From: Anaerolineae bacterium
Lineage (GTDB): Bacteria; Chloroflexota; Anaerolineae; Promineifilales; Promineifilaceae
Assembly: GCA_023384415.1 (NCBI GenBank)
Contig: JAHDWJ010000022.1
Span: 1-64,000, forward strand
Reading direction: 5' to 3'
DNA length: 64,000 nucleotides
Shown here: one piece after another, positions 18,585 through 26,900 of the stretch
Position numbering within the stretch: position 1 is the stretch's first letter
How the letters are laid out: each line of letters opens with the position of its first letter
The notes under the pieces: generated by a model
Told to the model about the DNA's origin: nothing
The model's database searches: none
What the model saw: only the letters and a program-made list of their open reading frames with translations
Translations under genes and position numbers: made by a program

Positions 18585-18986
18585 ATGGATCGTTCAAAAA
18601 CAGTTAAAGAAGCAATTGCGTCTTATGGGGCGACTGATTTGCGTGAGCCGCTGATTTTGGAACAAAATGGGCAACCGTTTGCTGTGTTAATAAGTTACGC
18701 GGACTATGAACGCTTTCAGGGCCAACCCAGTTCAGCTAGAGAGGCTCGCCGGATCGCTGACCGATTTGTGCTGCGTGATCTGGTAGGATGCGCGCTTACC
18801 AGTGGTGAACCGATATTCGTGGCCGCGCCTCACCCCCATTGGCGCGTACCTTACCGCTACCTGGGGGGTGAGCTGCTGGCTATTGTTCATGTAGATGCCT
18901 TCAATGGCACAGTAGATATGAGTGAAGAAGTACGGGAAGCCTTGCTAGAAAAAGTAGAACAACAAACCATTCATGCTACTCCCTAA
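18585..18986 (+). CDS. PHD/antitoxin-like protein with extra C-terminal domain
   Basis: Protein of 133 residues. The N-terminal part (1-50) resembles PHD/YefM-type antitoxins: KTVKEAIASYGATDLREPLILEQNGQPFAVLI then YADYERF. The rest (about 65-133: LVGCALTSGEPIFVAAPHPH, RVPYRYLGGELLAIVHVDA) is not a known toxin-binding tail to me. The ATG at 18585 has AGGATC upstream and is preferred over the frame opening at 18483. Its 3' end overlaps the next gene by 14 bp, so the products are probably made together. I do not recognise the family as a whole; the antitoxin label is inferred from the N-terminal motif. It lacks GCGGCCGC and differs in style from its neighbours. Confidence 0.7.
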   Translation: MDRSKTVKEAIASYGATDLREPLILEQNGQPFAVLISYADYERFQGQPSSAREARRIADRFVLRDLVGCALTSGEPIFVAAPHPHWRVPYRYLGGELLAIVHVDAFNGTVDMSEEVREALLEKVEQQTIHATP

Positions 18987-19452
18987 CCCCGTTGTTCATA
19001 TGCAACAGCAGCTTGCTATAGGTTATTGTTTGCCAGCTTGTGCCGAAATGGCCTTGTTCGATCTCGGTGTTCAAACCAGCCAAAAAGAGTTGGGACTACT
19101 GTTTATGACTCGTGCGGGTATAGGTACACCTTTCTCACGGATTAGCTTATTGGCAAAATTTCATCTTCAGGTACAGGTCACTGAATGGGCTGGAGAGGAC
19201 TCTTTGCGGGCAGCCCTATCTGAGAATAAAGCCGTTATTGCGGCGGTTTTGACCTCTTCCGGGCTATCGGGTTGGGAAGATGTAGAATCTCAACATACGC
19301 TTTATTTGACAGGGATGGATGATGACTGTGTGATTTATCACGACCCGGCACTGGCGTATGGCCCGGTTACAGCATCATTGGGGGAGTTTCTCCTGGCCTG
19401 GAGTGAAATGGCCGAACAAGTGGCGTTTATCAATCGAAGGTCTGGTGTGTAG
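18973..19452 (+). CDS. Papain/C39-like cysteine protease domain protein
   Basis: Protein of 159 residues that is almost entirely a C39-like domain: GYCLPACAEMAL carries the putative catalytic Cys 19, preceded by Gln 12/13 (oxyanion side chain), then ESQHTLYLTGMD (His 108) and VIYHDPALAYG (Asp 124) in the order expected of Peptidase_C39-type proteases. No signal peptide or membrane segment, so it should act in the cytoplasm. It overlaps the PHD-like gene. It could mature a peptide, cleave its partner, or act as a toxin held by the PHD-like protein; the sequence does not decide. FAD oxidoreductase gene follows after 26 bp. Confidence 0.75.
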   Translation: MLLPNPVVHMQQQLAIGYCLPACAEMALFDLGVQTSQKELGLLFMTRAGIGTPFSRISLLAKFHLQVQVTEWAGEDSLRAALSENKAVIAAVLTSSGLSGWEDVESQHTLYLTGMDDDCVIYHDPALAYGPVTASLGEFLLAWSEMAEQVAFINRRSGV

Positions 19453-19478
19453 GCGGCCGCAACCTTAAGGAGTATCGT

Positions 19479-20846
19479 ATGCAAGCCGATGTTGTTATTT
19501 GTGGAGCGGGGATTGCCGGGATCAGTGTCGCTTATCATCTGGCGCTGACCCATGGGGTTAAGAACATCGTTATCGTGGATGAGCGGCCACCTCTCACCCT
19601 CACCAGTGATAAATCTACCGAATGTTACCGTAACTGGTGGCCTGATGCGCCGATGGTTCAATTTATGAACCGGAGCATTGATATTCTGGAAGCGTTGGCC
19701 GAGGAAAGTGACAATTTTTTCCACCTAAACCGGCGAGGGTATGCCTTCTTTACGGCTGATCCCCAAATCGCCCAGGAATATGAGCAGCAGGGGCGGCAGA
19801 CGGAGAAACATGGGGGCGGCCCTTTACGGATTCACCGCGGCCGCAGCGATGATCCCCCCTTTTTCCCCCCACCTGCTGAAGGGTACCACAACCAGCCGGA
19901 TGGGGCTGACCTGTTCTTAAACCGGGATTTGATCTTGCGCCATTTTCCTTACCTGAACCCAGAGGTACAGGCGGCGATCATCCCTCGGCGGTGTGGCTCG
20001 CTCAGTGCCCAACAGTTGGGGATGTACCTTTTGGACAAGATCAAGGCGCAGGGGGTGAAGCTGGTTCGCGGCCGCGTTACCGGCATCAACGTCAGCCAAA
20101 ACCGGGTGCAATCTGTCCGCCTCAGCGGGGGTGAGGTGGGGATGATTCACACCCCTGTTTTCGTCAACGCGGCCGGCCCCTACGTGGCTGAACTGGGTAA
20201 ATTATTAGGGGTAGACATCCCCGTTTTCAACGAACTGCATGGCAAAATCGCCATCGAAGATTATCGCAACATCTTGCCCCGCAATTTGCCCCTGATGATC
20301 TGGAGCGACCCGGTGTGGCTGCCCTGGAGCGATGAAGAGCGGGCTGAGTTAGAACAAGATGAGGAGCTGGGCTGGCTGCTGGATGAGCTGCCCGCCGGGG
20401 TCCATTTCCGCACTGAAGGGGCCGGTGGGGCCAGCACTTTGCTTATCCTCTGGACCTATGAGTTAGAACCAAAGCTGCCCATCTGGCCCCCCACCTTTGA
20501 CCCCATGTACCCGGAGATTGTCCTGCGTGGCCTGACCCGAATGATCCCAGAACTGGCGGTTTATCTGGAGAAGGGGCGGAAGCCGTATCTGGATGGGGGA
20601 TATTATTGCAAAACGCGGGAAAACCGGCTGCTGGCTGGACCGCTGCCGGTTGAGGGTGCCTATCTCATTGGTGGGTTATCAGGGTATGGGATTATGGCCT
20701 CGCCCGCGGCCGCGGATTTACTCGCCGCCCACATTACCGGCAGCCCCTTGCCCCCCTATGCCCCGGCCTTCCGCCTGGAACGGTACCAGGACCCGACCTA
20801 CCTGGCCCAACTGGCCCAATGGGATGCCACATCAGGACAGCTATAA
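19479..20846 (+). CDS. FAD-dependent oxidoreductase (DAO / sarcosine-oxidase-like)
   Basis: Protein of 455 residues. The Rossmann dinucleotide motif GAGIAGISVAYHL (9-21) followed by VIVDERPP marks FAD binding. The DAO family C-terminal part has VFVNAAGPYVAELGKLLG and the final GGLSGYGIMASPAAADLLA, which contacts the flavin. Likely oxidises an amine or amino acid; the substrate is unknown. AAGGAG lies 7 bases before the ATG. It follows the protease gene closely and could share its transcript, but its base style (four GCGGCCGC copies) is that of the host chromosome. An intrinsic terminator follows. Confidence 0.87.
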   Translation: MQADVVICGAGIAGISVAYHLALTHGVKNIVIVDERPPLTLTSDKSTECYRNWWPDAPMVQFMNRSIDILEALAEESDNFFHLNRRGYAFFTADPQIAQEYEQQGRQTEKHGGGPLRIHRGRSDDPPFFPPPAEGYHNQPDGADLFLNRDLILRHFPYLNPEVQAAIIPRRCGSLSAQQLGMYLLDKIKAQGVKLVRGRVTGINVSQNRVQSVRLSGGEVGMIHTPVFVNAAGPYVAELGKLLGVDIPVFNELHGKIAIEDYRNILPRNLPLMIWSDPVWLPWSDEERAELEQDEELGWLLDELPAGVHFRTEGAGGASTLLILWTYELEPKLPIWPPTFDPMYPEIVLRGLTRMIPELAVYLEKGRKPYLDGGYYCKTRENRLLAGPLPVEGAYLIGGLSGYGIMASPAAADLLAAHITGSPLPPYAPAFRLERYQDPTYLAQLAQWDATSGQL

Positions 20847-20893
20847 CCTGACCCCACGTTTGCCCACTTGTTGCCAGACGAGTGCCCGGTGAA

Positions 20894-20923
20894 GGTTAGA
20901 CAAGAACGTCTGAGTAGGGTATA
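20894..20923 (+). promoter_or_regulatory. Putative promoter followed by a short-range terminator
   Basis: TTAGAC, 18-bp spacer, TATACT. Transcription from it would meet the hairpin at 20958 within about 50 nt and reach greA only by read-through, so this may be an attenuated greA leader or a tiny RNA. Confidence 0.35.
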
Positions 20924-20957
20924 CTATCGGCACCATTTCGCCCCCCTGATAATTGAT

Positions 20958-20986
20958 GAACCCCGCATTGGCGGGGTTCTTATTTT
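20958..20986 (+). terminator. Intrinsic terminator between oxidoreductase gene and greA
   Basis: GAACCCCGC-ATTG-GCGGGGTTC (9-bp perfect stem) followed by TTATTTT. Confidence 0.85.
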
Positions 20987-21076
20987 CACCGTCACAAGGC
21001 GGTTTTTGTGTAATAAGGTCAGAATAACCCTGACGAACAAAATTCCTTGCACGGGTAGATACGTGGAGATAACAAG

Positions 21077-21550
21077 ATGAGCGAGGATACAATCGTTTAT
21101 TTAACTGAAGAAGGATATCAGAAAATCCAGGAAGAGCTGGAATATCTTAAAGGCCCCAAGCGGAATGAAATTTCCAAAAAGCTGCAAGAAGCGATAGCTA
21201 TGGGGGATCTGAGTGAAAATGCGGATTATGCTTATGCTAAACAAGAGCAAGCGTTTATGGAAGGGCGCATTTTAGAGCTAGAGGATTCTTTACGCCGGGC
21301 ACAAATTATTGCCAATAATGGTAAAAAAGGGGTGGTGTCTGTAGGCAGCACCGTGACCGTTGTTGAGGAAGATTATGATGATGAGGAGACTTATCGGATT
21401 GTGGGCATCCATGAGGCGGACCCATCCAATGGATTGATTTCCAATGAATCGCCGATGGGACGGGCCTTGTTGGGGGCCAAAGTGGGGCACAAAATAAAGG
21501 TAGAAACCCCCGGCGGCCTGGTGACGTTTGTGGTGAAGAAGATCGGCTGA
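21077..21550 (+). CDS. greA: Transcription elongation factor GreA
   Basis: Rescues backtracked RNA polymerase by stimulating transcript cleavage. In 157 residues the N-terminal coiled coil carries LTEEGYQKIQEELEYLK and the tip motif GDLSENADYAYAKQEQAF with the acidic tip residues (Asp/Glu), and the C-terminal FKBP-like domain ends SPMGRALLGAKVGHKIKV. Normal length. GGAG lies upstream of the ATG. Followed by a terminator built from the GCGGCCGC palindrome. Confidence 0.97.
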   Translation: MSEDTIVYLTEEGYQKIQEELEYLKGPKRNEISKKLQEAIAMGDLSENADYAYAKQEQAFMEGRILELEDSLRRAQIIANNGKKGVVSVGSTVTVVEEDYDDEETYRIVGIHEADPSNGLISNESPMGRALLGAKVGHKIKVETPGGLVTFVVKKIG

Positions 21551-21576
21551 GCCACTGATTCCCTACCGTAAAAAGG

Positions 21577-21614
21577 AACGCGGCCGCACCTATATTGGGC
21601 GGCCGCGTTTTTTG
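21577..21614 (+). terminator. greA terminator whose stem is two GCGGCCGC copies
   Basis: AACGCGGCCGC (21577-21587), 11-nt loop, GCGGCCGCGTT (21599-21609), then a T run. The 11-bp stem is perfect. Both arms contain the iterated palindrome. Confidence 0.9.
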
Positions 21615-21811
21615 TTTATACAAACAGCCACGGTCTCTGGCCAACTCGTCCTAGCCCGCATCTCGACGGCCAGGTCATTGTGGAAATCAGACCAGAAATC
21701 ACGCTGTTAAATGTATGGATCCATACCGGGAAATGGTGAAGGCATTGTTCTTGCTCCTTCCTGAAACTAATTCCAGTCTAGGATACCACAAGGCTGGAGG
21801 CGTTTTCCGAA

Positions 21812-23704
21812 TTAAGGCAAATCAACAAAGGATTCCCCTGTTTCCGTCGTAAGCCGCTGTTCCGTGATAGGATCGTATACCCCTAGCCGTAGGGTGGGGG
21901 CGGGAGATAGGGGTAGTTCATGTAGTTGTAGGATGATGTCACCTGGGTAGAGCGAAGGCGCGGCCGCGTCCAAACCATCATCCTGGGCCATAATCTCCCC
22001 CGTTTCATCTAACAAGTGAACAAAGATGCGGCGGTCGCTGCTGGGGGTTTGGGTGATTTGCCAATAGGTAATAAGGCGTGAGGCGTGAGGCGTGAGGAAT
22101 GAGTAGCCGAGGAAGCGAAATTCCTGGCCGAATAGGGTACCGTGGGGATGGGTAGGGGCCAGGGTGGGGAGTTGGTTGATGGGATAATAGGTAAAATGGG
22201 CGGCCGCGACTGGGGTAATTTCCCACATCTGTAACTGCTCTTCCAGCCAGGGATGAAACGGCAAAATGGTTGGTCGCAGTAACACACCCCCTACCACCGA
22301 TGGCATCACCAATGTCCGGGTAGGGTTGAAATAACGCAGCCTTAAATCGGTTCTTTGTAAGGTAAGCACCATTGTTGGCGCATCCATACTCTCTGGCGTC
22401 CACCCGGCAACCGCCGCATCCGTTATAGATGGGTGCTGATCCAGGAACTTTGCCCCATGAGTCAACGCTTTTTGCCAGACAAAAGCTACTTCTGGCTCAT
22501 TTTGCGGCCAGGTAACAAAAGTGTCCCAGGTTGTCCAGGCCATGTTTATCGCCAACAAAAGGGTCAAGCCAACTCTATACGCTATACCGGCTCGATCTGT
22601 GGATAACTTCCCCTTTTCTGTGGATAACCTTAACAAACTGTGCATAACCAGGGCTGGCAGTACGCCTAAAACGGGCAAAATATTGATAATGCGAATAAAA
22701 CTGGGGGCATCTATAGTCACTAAACTAGGGATCGTAGCGGTGCTTAACCATAAGAGTAAAAAGGCGTACCGGCTGTCCCGCCATCGCCACAAGGCCAACC
22801 CTACCCCCCCATAGAAAAGCATGGCTGATAATGGCTCAAAGATGGGCCGAAAAGCGACGTTTTGCCGCCACAACGGATCGCCCGGCCCGATAAACATCCG
22901 TAAGATGGCCCAGCCGTTGCGGAGAACAGGGCCAGCATCGCCGGCCAACAACGCCCGCAGCGGCGCATCCACTTCCCCAACGCGGACTTCAGCCCCAGGA
23001 TTGTTGAGTAGGTAGAGGAATAAGGGCGCGGCCGCAGCCAGCGCTGTCACCACAAAAAGCAGCACCCCCCGCCACTTTTGCCTAAACACAGGCCAATGGC
23101 ATAAGGCCAGATAACCAATAAACAGGGCATAAAAAATCGGCACCGTCCGGGCGGCCAAATAGGTGTGTAAACTTAATCCGGCGAAGAGGCCGGAGAGGAT
23201 GAAGGGGAGAGTGGGAGACTGGAGACTGGAAACTGGAGACTGCTCACAACTTATTGCCCCCTGCCCCCTGCCCCACCCCCGCCACCAAAAGTAGGCAGAT
23301 AGCCCGGATAAGACGGGCAGGGCGATGGCTCGTAAGGCCAGGCGGCTGTAGAAGATAGGGAAAAAGAGGACAGCCAGGTACGCGGCCGCAATCAACCCTA
23401 CCTCTCGCCCAAACAACTGCTTGACCAGAGCAAAAGAAACGGCAACCCCCAACAACCCCAAAACGACGGAAGGGAAGCGCAGGGCAAAGGCATTATCGCC
23501 TAAAAAAATCTGAAAAATGGTTTGGAAATAATGGTAGCCAGCCTCATGGCCGTAAGCGTCGGTGAAATAGATGGCGTGGTTCCCGGCTAAAATATCCTGG
23601 TTGATGAGCCAGTGGGCTACCTCATCATGCTCCAGCCCAGGGGGGGATACATTATTGAGACCAATGAGCCGGAGCGCGGCCGCGAGCAGCAGCAGCCCAA
23701 CCAT
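21812..23704 (-). CDS. GT39-like membrane glycosyltransferase (PMT/ArnT type)
   Basis: About 630 residues with about ten hydrophobic helices. The first periplasmic loop has the GT-C signature PPGLEHDEVAHW (Asp/Glu for polyprenyl-phosphate sugar donor), as in PMT_2/ArnT enzymes that glycosylate proteins or lipids outside the membrane. After the helices comes an extracytoplasmic domain ending in a segment (RRIFVHLLDETGEIMAQDDG) also found in the two GT39-like proteins at 44344 and 47328. The start is uncertain: the frame opens to 23851, but the upstream codons lie in a repeat cluster; the ATG at 23704 just before the first helix is chosen. Two short tandem-repeat insertions sit in the gene (22075-22103, 23211-23247). 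Confidence 0.8.
   Translation of the reverse strand: MVGLLLLAAALRLIGLNNVSPPGLEHDEVAHWLINQDILAGNHAIYFTDAYGHEAGYHYFQTIFQIFLGDNAFALRFPSVVLGLLGVAVSFALVKQLFGREVGLIAAAYLAVLFFPIFYSRLALRAIALPVLSGLSAYFWWRGWGRGQGAISCEQSPVSSLQSPTLPFILSGLFAGLSLHTYLAARTVPIFYALFIGYLALCHWPVFRQKWRGVLLFVVTALAAAAPLFLYLLNNPGAEVRVGEVDAPLRALLAGDAGPVLRNGWAILRMFIGPGDPLWRQNVAFRPIFEPLSAMLFYGGVGLALWRWRDSRYAFLLLWLSTATIPSLVTIDAPSFIRIINILPVLGVLPALVMHSLLRLSTEKGKLSTDRAGIAYRVGLTLLLAINMAWTTWDTFVTWPQNEPEVAFVWQKALTHGAKFLDQHPSITDAAVAGWTPESMDAPTMVLTLQRTDLRLRYFNPTRTLVMPSVVGGVLLRPTILPFHPWLEEQLQMWEITPVAAAHFTYYPINQLPTLAPTHPHGTLFGQEFRFLGYSFLTPHASRLITYWQITQTPSSDRRIFVHLLDETGEIMAQDDGLDAAAPSLYPGDIILQLHELPLSPAPTLRLGVYDPITEQRLTTETGESFVDLP
22075..22103. repeat. 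GTGAGGC heptamer repeat inside glycosyltransferase gene
   Basis: Three to four copies of GCGTGAG, in frame; on the coding strand they read as TPHASRL. Confidence 0.8.
23211..23247. repeat. GAGACTG heptamer repeat inside glycosyltransferase gene
   Basis: GAGACTG, GAGACTG, GAAACTG, GAGACTG followed by CTCAC; in frame and located in a cytoplasmic or external loop between helices. Confidence 0.85.
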
Positions 23705-23741
23705 CCACCAGAGAGTATGCTGTTGAGTTCTCTGAAAACAG

Positions 23742-23905
23742 CCACGAATTACACGAATTAACACGAGTTTTGCTTTGGTTACTCCGCGCCTTTGCGTCTT
23801 TGCGCGAGTTTCTTGTGCAAAGCTGCGGAGTAGAATTTGAAACCAGGGCATTGTTTTCTCGGCGCGATCTTAGCGTTTTAACGGTGAAATCCCTGTGTTC
23901 CTTAG
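23742..23905. repeat. Cluster of widespread intergenic short repeats
   Basis: Contains ACGAATTACACGAATTAACA-type, GCCTTTGCGTCTTTGCGCG-type and AGCGTTTTAACGGTGAAATC-type text, i.e. several degenerate short-repeat families side by side, between the glycosyltransferase gene and the flippase-fusion gene. Confidence 0.7.
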
Positions 23906-26900
23906 CGGTTTCTTTTTTCACGACCCACTATTGCGGCCACTTTTGCCGGTAAAATGGCGGCCGCAATCTTTCTCTCCTCCTCCCCAAACACCCGCAGCCC
24001 CCACAGCCCCAGCGGGTACACCGCCAACGCCAAAATGACCCCTGCCCACAAATGAAGCTGCGCCCCCAGAAAACCGGCCATACCCATCAGCAGGGTGACT
24101 AAAAGCGGCCGCGCTAACAGCCGGAACCAGCCCACCCCAGGCATCCGCTGCACCAGATAATAGTTAAATATCGCCAGCAGCACAATTTCGGAAAGGATGG
24201 TGATCACCCCCGCGGCCGCGTAGCTGTAGCGCGGGATCAGCAGCAAATTACCCAGCAAATTAAACCCCACCCCAATTAAAAACGCCCGCGTTTGCAGCCG
24301 CTCTTGCCCCAGAGCGATCAGCACATAATTGGTCACACTGTTCAGCCAGCCGATAGGGATAGACCAGACCACAATTTGTAGGGCAATACTGCCGTGCGGT
24401 AAAAAAGCTGCCCCACCCAACAGCCCAATCAGCACCGGAGCCGTCAGGGTAATCAAAACCGCCAGGGGCAGGCTGATGAGGGCCATAATCTTAATCGCCA
24501 TCTGGAAGCTGCGCCGGGCATCTTCAACTGAGCTTTTCACCTGGCGGGAGATAACCGGGAACAGGGCGAAGGTGAAGAAGGACGGGATCACGTTCAAGGC
24601 ATTGATATATTTATAGGCACTGTTGTACCACCCCACCACCGCATCCCCCTTCAACTGTTGCAGCACGAGCACATCCACCTGGAAAAAGATGACGGCAAAT
24701 AGGTGGTTGATCATCAAGGGATAGCTCAAATAGAGCATCTGCCGCTGGAGAGGGAGATCAATGCGCCAGGGGCCAGGCAGTTGGAAGCGGCGCAGGCCAA
24801 AGAAGAGCAAAATCCCCAGGGTGATGATGTTGACCAGGATAGAAACCCCGGCCAACCCCACAAAGCCAAACCCAAAGAGCAGCGCCATCACCCCCAAACC
24901 TACCTTGAGGATGGTGGTAATGGTGGTGATGGCAGCGGGAAATTCGGCCTGTTCGTAAGCGTAAAATAGCCCGGCCAACCCCTGCCCCATGCCGGAGAAA
25001 ATCATCCCGACCATAATCAGCCAGACAGCCAACTGTACGTCGCTGCTGAGGGGATTGCCCCCCCATTGGCGGCTGAGGATGTAAAGGAGAATGGGCAGTG
25101 CGGCCACGATCCCCGTGCCCACCCGCAACACCGTTGTATTGAGCAGGTACCGGCTGGCCTGTCCCTTATCCTGCGACACTTCCCGGATGAGCAGCGTATT
25201 CAGGCCAAAGTTGGCGATAATCTCAAATAACCCGGCGATGGTGATGGCCGTCGCATACCCCCCCGCCTCGGCCGGCCCCAGATAACGCAAATAAAAGGCG
25301 GCAAAAACAAAATCAATCCCCCGGTTGAACAGGTTAAGCACCGTAGGGGCAATGCTGTTTTTGGCGATGCTGCGGGTGTTGGTCAACTCGGCCTGGGGGT
25401 TGACCAGCCGCCGCCATCCCCACACCAATCCGGCAAAGGCGAGGATAATCCCGCCGATGAAGCTGATCAGCCCCCCCAGGCGGAAGCTCAACGGGCTGTA
25501 ACGGAAGCGCACTTCCCATGCCCCTGGCTCCACCATCACCCCGCGAAAGTTGCCGTTGACCAGATAGACAGTCACCTCTTGTTCAGCACTGTCTGGGCTG
25601 CCCTGCGGCCGCGCCCACGCCCGCCAACCCGGTTCATAACTGTCATGCAAGACCAGCCAGGATGGCTCATCTACCGCTGCTTCAGCCGTCACCTGGATAG
25701 AGCGATAGTCGCTGATGATGGCGGCCTGGAACGCGGCCGCCTGGGGGGTGATGACCCGGCGCTCCGGCCAATCAGCCTGGTGAATGATGACAAATTGACG
25801 GGGGTCATGGCTGGCTAACTCAGCCAGGGGATCGCTGCTGATGCGGGTAGCGGTACGGGGCAGGGTGATGGCGCGAGGAGTCACGGCCAGATTTTCATAC
25901 ACCCGTACCCCTTCCCCTTCCCAAACCAACTGCAATTTAGGCAGCTCAACCGTCTCCGCCGTGAGGATATATTTCACCCCCAAAATATCCAGCAGGGGGG
26001 AGTTGAGGGATTCCCAGTTGGCAATAGGCTGAATGCGGTTGAACGGGAGCTCGTTTTGGGCTTCAATGGCCCCCATGTACTCGGTGTACTGCCGGGCAAT
26101 AATCGAATCATAACCGCGCACGTCCTGGAGATGGTATAACCACCCGGCGTTGGCGTTTAACGGTTTATCCCCATGGGGATTGAAGGTGGTGATGCGCCAT
26201 AGGCCGGGTTGGGTTTCGAGCCAATGGGCCAGCTCTGGTTTGATGGTGAGAAGGGTGGGGTCAGCGGCCGCATTAAACCCCCCCGTCGCCTGAGCCAGAT
26301 CAACCCCCACCAACAGGAATAAAGTGAGCAACGGCCAGTGAGCCGTCAGCAGTGACAACCGCCCCTTGGCTGCTAATGGCTCACGGCTCACGGCTAACCG
26401 CCCCAAAAGCACCCCGGCGGCGACCAGCACCCCCCCTAGCCACAACACCTGCCAAAATGTGTAACTATAGAACGCGGCCGCGTTAGCAAAAGCCGTATCC
26501 GCCAGGGCCAATCCCCGAAACACCCGATCAAGCAACGGTTCCAGGGGGACATAAAAGAAGCGAGAGAGAAGCAACCCGGTAAGGATGAACAGGCCAGCCG
26601 CCAGCGTGAAACGTGAAGCGTGATACGTAATGCGTGAACTGTGCTTACCGTAGGGCAACAATCCTTCTTGCCCATCGGCAGATGTTCCCCGGCGCACCAC
26701 ATCCAACCCATAACCGGCTAAACCCGCCAGACAAAGTGAAAAGGGAAACACCCAACGGAACGGCGAATGAAGCTGGTTAATAAAGGGCAGCCCATAATAC
26801 AACAGCCCATAAAGTGGCGTACCAAAAATAAAGGCCAGCGATAACCCAGAGAGGGTCAGGAGAAAACCGATGGGGAGTTTAGGGGTGAGGGCTGAGGAGT

